A stretch of DNA of 64,000 nt from UBA5078 sp040384465 (lineage in GTDB: Bacteria > Pseudomonadota > Gammaproteobacteria > Pseudomonadales > Pseudohongiellaceae): positions 62,001 to 126,000 of the forward strand of contig JAZKJF010000008.1 in the NCBI GenBank assembly GCA_040384465.1, read 5' to 3'. Under the pieces are notes generated by a model. It did no database searches. It had not been told where the DNA came from and saw only the letters and a list, made by a program, of their open reading frames with translations. Made by a program: the position numbers and the translations under genes. Below are positions 60,973 through 64,000 of this stretch, piece by piece. How positions within the stretch are numbered: the stretch's first letter is position 1; each line of letters starts with the position of its first letter.

Positions 60973-62498
60973 TTTTCGTGTTGAGGTCGCATGTGCGGGA
61001 ACAGCAGCACATCCTTGATCGAAGGCGCATCGGTGAACAACATCACCAGACGGTCTACACCAATCCCCTCACCCGCTGTGGGCGGCAAACCGAATTCGAG
61101 TGCCGTGATGAAGTCCGCATCGTAGTGCATGGCCTCGTCGTCACCGGATTCTTTTTGTGCCACCTGAGCATGGAAGCGCTCGGCCTGATCCTCGGCATCG
61201 TTCAACTCGGAGAAACCGTTGGCAATCTCGCGTCCGCCGATGAACAACTCAAAGCGGTCTGTTACTTCAGGATTATCGTCGTTGCTTCTGGCCAGTGGCG
61301 ATATCTCGGTAGGGTATTCAGTAATGAAAGTTGGTTGCAGCAACTGGTGCTCCACGCGCTCATCAAAGATCGCCATGGCAACGCGCCCGGTGCCCCATGA
61401 ATCCTCGATGGTCACGGCCATCCGCTTCGCCAGCGCAGCGACAGCGTCACGATCTCTGAAGTCGTGCATAGCCACACCTTCGCAATAGCGAATGATCGAC
61501 TCGCGCACACTCAATCGATTGAACGGCACAGCGAAATCCAGCGGCAAACCTTGATAAGAAAGCTGAGTCGTGCCGAGCACATCCTGCGCAATCTTGCGGA
61601 ACAGATTTTCCGTCAGGTCCATCAGATCGTGATAATCCGCATAAGCCTGATAGAACTCGATCATCGTGAACTCGGGATTGTGCCGTGTGGACAGCCCTTC
61701 GTTGCGGAAGTTGCGATTGATCTCGAAGACGCGCTCAAAACCACCGACTACCAGTCGCTTCAAATACAGCTCTGGTGCAATACGCAGATACATCTGCTGG
61801 TCCAGCGCATTGTGATGCGTGATGAAGGGTTTCGCAGAAGCACCGCCGGGAATGACGTGCATCATCGGCGTCTCGACTTCCATGAAATCGTGGCTCTCGA
61901 AGAAACGACGCATGCTGCTGACAATTTTCGAGCGCATGACGAAGGTGTCACGTGAACTCTGATTCGCAATCAGATCGATATAGCGCTGGCGATAGCGCAC
62001 TTCCGTATCGGAGAGACCACGGTATTTGTCCGGCAACGGACGCAGCGCTTTGGTGAGCAGACGCAGCGAGCTGATCCACACGGTCAGCTCGCCTTTCCCC
62101 GTCTTGAAGACCTTGCCTTCCACGCCCACGATGTCCCCCAGATCGAGACTCTTGATCTCAGCCAGCAATTCCTCTGGTAACTCTTTGGGATTGAAGTACA
62201 GCTGTATCTGCTCAGACACATCCTGAATCACCAGGAACGGCCCACGCATGCGAATGACGCGTCCTGCCACTTTCACGTTGACCTGCAGGCCATCGATCTC
62301 TTCCTTGTCCTTCTCACCATAGGCGGCGATCAGATCGCGCGCATAATGAGTACGACGAAAATCATTCGGAAACGCATTGCGTTTGCCGCGAATGGCATCC
62401 AGTTTCTCGCGGCGCTGCGCGATCAGTTTGTTTTCGTCGTGATGCGAATCATCACCTGCTGGTGTTGCCTGTTCATTGTGATTTGTCACTGGATTCAT
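60969..62498 (-). CDS. lysS: Lysyl-tRNA synthetase (class II)
   Basis: Charges tRNA-Lys. The 509 residues have the N-terminal OB-fold anticodon domain (VKVAGRVIRMRGPFLVIQDVSEQIQLYF, near 80) and the class II core: motif 1 SSMRRFFESHDFMEVETPMMHV, motif 2 FRNEGLSTRHNPEFTMIEFYQAYADY and motif 3 GEGIGVDRLVMLFTDAPSIKDVLLFP near the C-terminus. Its ATG overlaps the prfB stop (ATGA), and its stop overlaps ung: three translationally coupled genes. Confidence 0.97.
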   Translation of the reverse strand: MNPVTNHNEQATPAGDDSHHDENKLIAQRREKLDAIRGKRNAFPNDFRRTHYARDLIAAYGEKDKEEIDGLQVNVKVAGRVIRMRGPFLVIQDVSEQIQLYFNPKELPEELLAEIKSLDLGDIVGVEGKVFKTGKGELTVWISSLRLLTKALRPLPDKYRGLSDTEVRYRQRYIDLIANQSSRDTFVMRSKIVSSMRRFFESHDFMEVETPMMHVIPGGASAKPFITHHNALDQQMYLRIAPELYLKRLVVGGFERVFEINRNFRNEGLSTRHNPEFTMIEFYQAYADYHDLMDLTENLFRKIAQDVLGTTQLSYQGLPLDFAVPFNRLSVRESIIRYCEGVAMHDFRDRDAVAALAKRMAVTIEDSWGTGRVAMAIFDERVEHQLLQPTFITEYPTEISPLARSNDDNPEVTDRFELFIGGREIANGFSELNDAEDQAERFHAQVAQKESGDDEAMHYDADFITALEFGLPPTAGEGIGVDRLVMLFTDAPSIKDVLLFPHMRPQHEK

Positions 62499-63593
62499 AG
62501 CCCCATTTTCAAACTTGCTTCGATAAACTTGTCCAGATCACCGTCGAGGACGGCGCCGGTATTACTGATCTCTACGCCGGTCCGCAGATCCTTGATCCGC
62601 GACTGGTCCAGCACGTAGGAACGAATCTGACTGCCCCAGCCGATGTCGGATTTCTCCGCTTCGATTTCCTGTGCAGCCTCGCGGCGTTTCAACTCTTCCA
62701 TCTCATAGAGTTTGGCTTTCAACTGTTTAATCGCCTGATCCTTGTTCTTGTGCTGCGAGCGCTGGTTCTGACACTGCACGACGATGCCTGTCGGCTCGTG
62801 AGTCAGACGAATTGCGGAGTCGGTCTTGTTGATGTGCTGACCACCGGCGCCACTGGCACGATAGGTATCGACGCGCACATCGGACATGTTCAGATCAATC
62901 TCGATATCATCATCGACCTCGGGAGACACAAACACCGAAGAAAACGAGGTGTGCCGACGATTGCCGGAATCGAAAGGAGATTTACGCACCAGACGATGCA
63001 CACCCGTCTCGGTCCGCAGCCAGCCGAAGGCATACTCGCCAGTCAGATGAATGGTCGCACTCTTGATGCCCGCGACTTCGCCAGCGGACACCTCCACGAC
63101 CTCAACACCGAAACCCTTGGCCTCTCCCCAGCGCAGATACATGCGCAGCAGCATGTCGGCCCAGTCCTGCGCCTCGGTACCACCGGAGCCCGCCTGAATA
63201 TCGACGAAGGCATTGTTCATGTCCATCTTGCCGGAGAACATGCGGCGGAATTCCAGCGCCTCGAGTTTTGCACCCAGGCTTTGCAGTTCCACGTTCACTT
63301 CGTTGAAGAGGTCTTCATCGTCCTCGTCTTCAGCCAGCTGCAGCAGTTCCCGGCAATCGGCCAGACCACTGTGCATGTGATCTATGGTGTTGACGACCAG
63401 TTCCAGTTCCGCACGTTCCTTGCCGAGTGCCTGCGCGACTTCGGGTTTGTCCCAGACATTGGACTCCCCCAGTTCCAGCTCCACTTCCTTCAGCCGATCT
63501 TTCTTTTCATCGTAGTCAAAGATACCCCCGAAGGATCTCGGTGCGGGCGGTAAAGTCCTTGATTTTCAGCTGCGTTAAATTGGTCTCGATCAT
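62495..63593 (-). CDS. prfB: Peptide chain release factor 2 (programmed +1 frameshift)
   Basis: RF2, terminating at UGA and UAA. The coding sequence is split: 63593-63519 (25 codons from ATG, MIETNLTQLKIKDFTARTEILRGYL), then a +1 shift past T63518, then 63517-62495 (340 codons plus stop), giving 365 residues, as in E. coli RF2. The slippery site is CTT-TGA-C (63515-63521) with an upstream GGGGG Shine-Dalgarno-like run (63525-63529). The GGQ motif (SGAGGQHINKTDSAIRLTH) and the SPF anticodon-like tripeptide (KSPFDSGNRRH) are intact. Autoregulated: scarcity of RF2 at the in-frame UGA favours frameshifting. First gene of prfB-lysS-ung. Confidence 0.96.
63515..63529 (-). promoter_or_regulatory. 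prfB recoding signal
   Basis: On the minus strand GGGGG-TAT-CTT-TGA-C: a Shine-Dalgarno-like purine run three bases before the slippery CTT codon and the in-frame TGA. E. coli has AGGGGG; here the preceding base is C, leaving five Gs. Confidence 0.92.
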
Positions 63594-63713
63594 GCGCGTC
63601 TCAAATGCTGTGTCTGGTGGCGGAAAAGGCGGGCATTTTACCCTATTCCTCACGCGATAAGACAGCGGGCTGCCGGTTAACCGCCCGTCGGGGCAATCTG
63701 CTAAACTCCCGCG

Positions 63714-64000
63714 ATGCAAAAATCTCCCGATCAAATCCTCGAAAATGCCGAAATAGTCTGGCAGGAAAATGGCGCGCCCTACTCCAGCCGTTTTGCCGAT
63801 ATCTACTTTTCACGTCAGGGTGGACTCGAAGAAACCGAGCACGTGTTTATCGCGGCCAATCGGTTGCAGGAGCGTTGGCAAACGCTTGATACGCTCCTGC
63901 GCGAAGAGGTGTCAACAGACACCAACTCCGATAGGACTCCCCAGCGCTGCTTCACGATTGCAGAATTGGGCCTCGGCACCGGCCTCAATTTCCTGTGTTG
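63714..64000 (+). CDS. mnmC: tRNA 5-methylaminomethyl-2-thiouridine synthesis bifunctional protein (partial)
   Basis: The first 95 or so codons of MnmC, whose N-terminal methyltransferase domain makes the last methyl transfer to wobble mnm5s2U of tRNA. From ATG at 63714 it reads MQKSPDQILENAEIVWQENGAPYSSRFADIYFSRQGGLEETEHVFI, then the SAM-binding FTIAELGLGTGLNFLC at the right edge. The rest of the gene, including any C-terminal FAD oxidase domain, is outside the window. Divergent from prfB. Confidence 0.88.
   Translation, partial: MQKSPDQILENAEIVWQENGAPYSSRFADIYFSRQGGLEETEHVFIAANRLQERWQTLDTLLREEVSTDTNSDRTPQRCFTIAELGLGTGLNFLC

Noticed and set aside
63516..63734. 72-residue frame ending LRGYL treated as a separate gene
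   Set aside because: Its last 25 codons are the first part of prfB before the programmed frameshift; the upstream part is non-coding.

Overview
The window is a gene-dense piece of a gammaproteobacterial chromosome. The evidence is a complete Na+-translocating NADH:quinone reductase operon, CsiV directly behind mfd, the lpxH-ppiB-glnS-cysS-tRNA block known from Pseudomonas, acnB-type aconitase, prfB-lysS, and many small conserved gammaproteobacterial families (NqrM, DUF1289, DUF1315/YeaC, DUF2797, DUF4389, DUF4892). The gene set suits an aerobic, probably marine member of the Pseudomonadales/Cellvibrionales side of the class; genus cannot be fixed from sequence alone. Two copies of a Pseudomonas-like REP sequence agree with this. 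No prophage, insertion sequence, CRISPR array or rRNA gene was seen.

Layout. 1-5.2 kb (minus): asd (cut by the window edge), leuD, leuC, aroC, prmB. 5.3-5.9 kb (plus): folE. 5.9-17 kb (minus): two small envelope genes, gpsA, sthA, nqrM, apbE and nqrFEDCBA; the ApbE flavin transferase and NqrM maturation factor sit directly behind the Nqr subunits they serve. 17-18.6 kb: a long-form GAPDH. 18.7-28.1 kb: mfd-csiV, a convergent methylthioinosine phosphorylase, an orphan FlhG/MinD-like ATPase, an FkbM methyltransferase and a PIN-PhoH ATPase. 28.2-28.6 kb: a tRNA-Pro/His/Arg operon with a strong promoter. 28.6-33.8 kb: cysS and glnS (minus), ppiB and lpxH (plus), a DUF1289 gene. 33.9-36.5 kb: acnB followed by a REP-like hairpin.

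36.6-46.5 kb is the accessory-looking part. It has a TonB-dependent receptor, a secreted protein of unknown family, a periplasmic protein that joins a c-type haem motif to a copper-monooxygenase-like domain, a membrane-bound AraC-type regulator, and a lone molybdopterin-binding large subunit of the xanthine dehydrogenase family. The first three are on one strand, and two of them overlap by ATGA. I read this as a candidate uptake and oxidation system for an unknown substrate, and it is the best lead in the window.

46.6-55.7 kb (minus): pepN, DUF2797, DUF1315 (its C-terminus runs through the second REP copy), a rhomboid protease overlapping nadK, a secreted M12B-like metallopeptidase, and a PLP-dependent ACC deaminase/D-cysteine desulfhydrase homologue. 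55.7-56.0 kb: a tRNA-Val/Asp operon. 56.1-64 kb: a CHASE2 adenylate cyclase, queD, a ferredoxin-reductase-like flavoprotein, then ung, lysS and prfB (with its programmed +1 frameshift), and the start of mnmC at the right edge.
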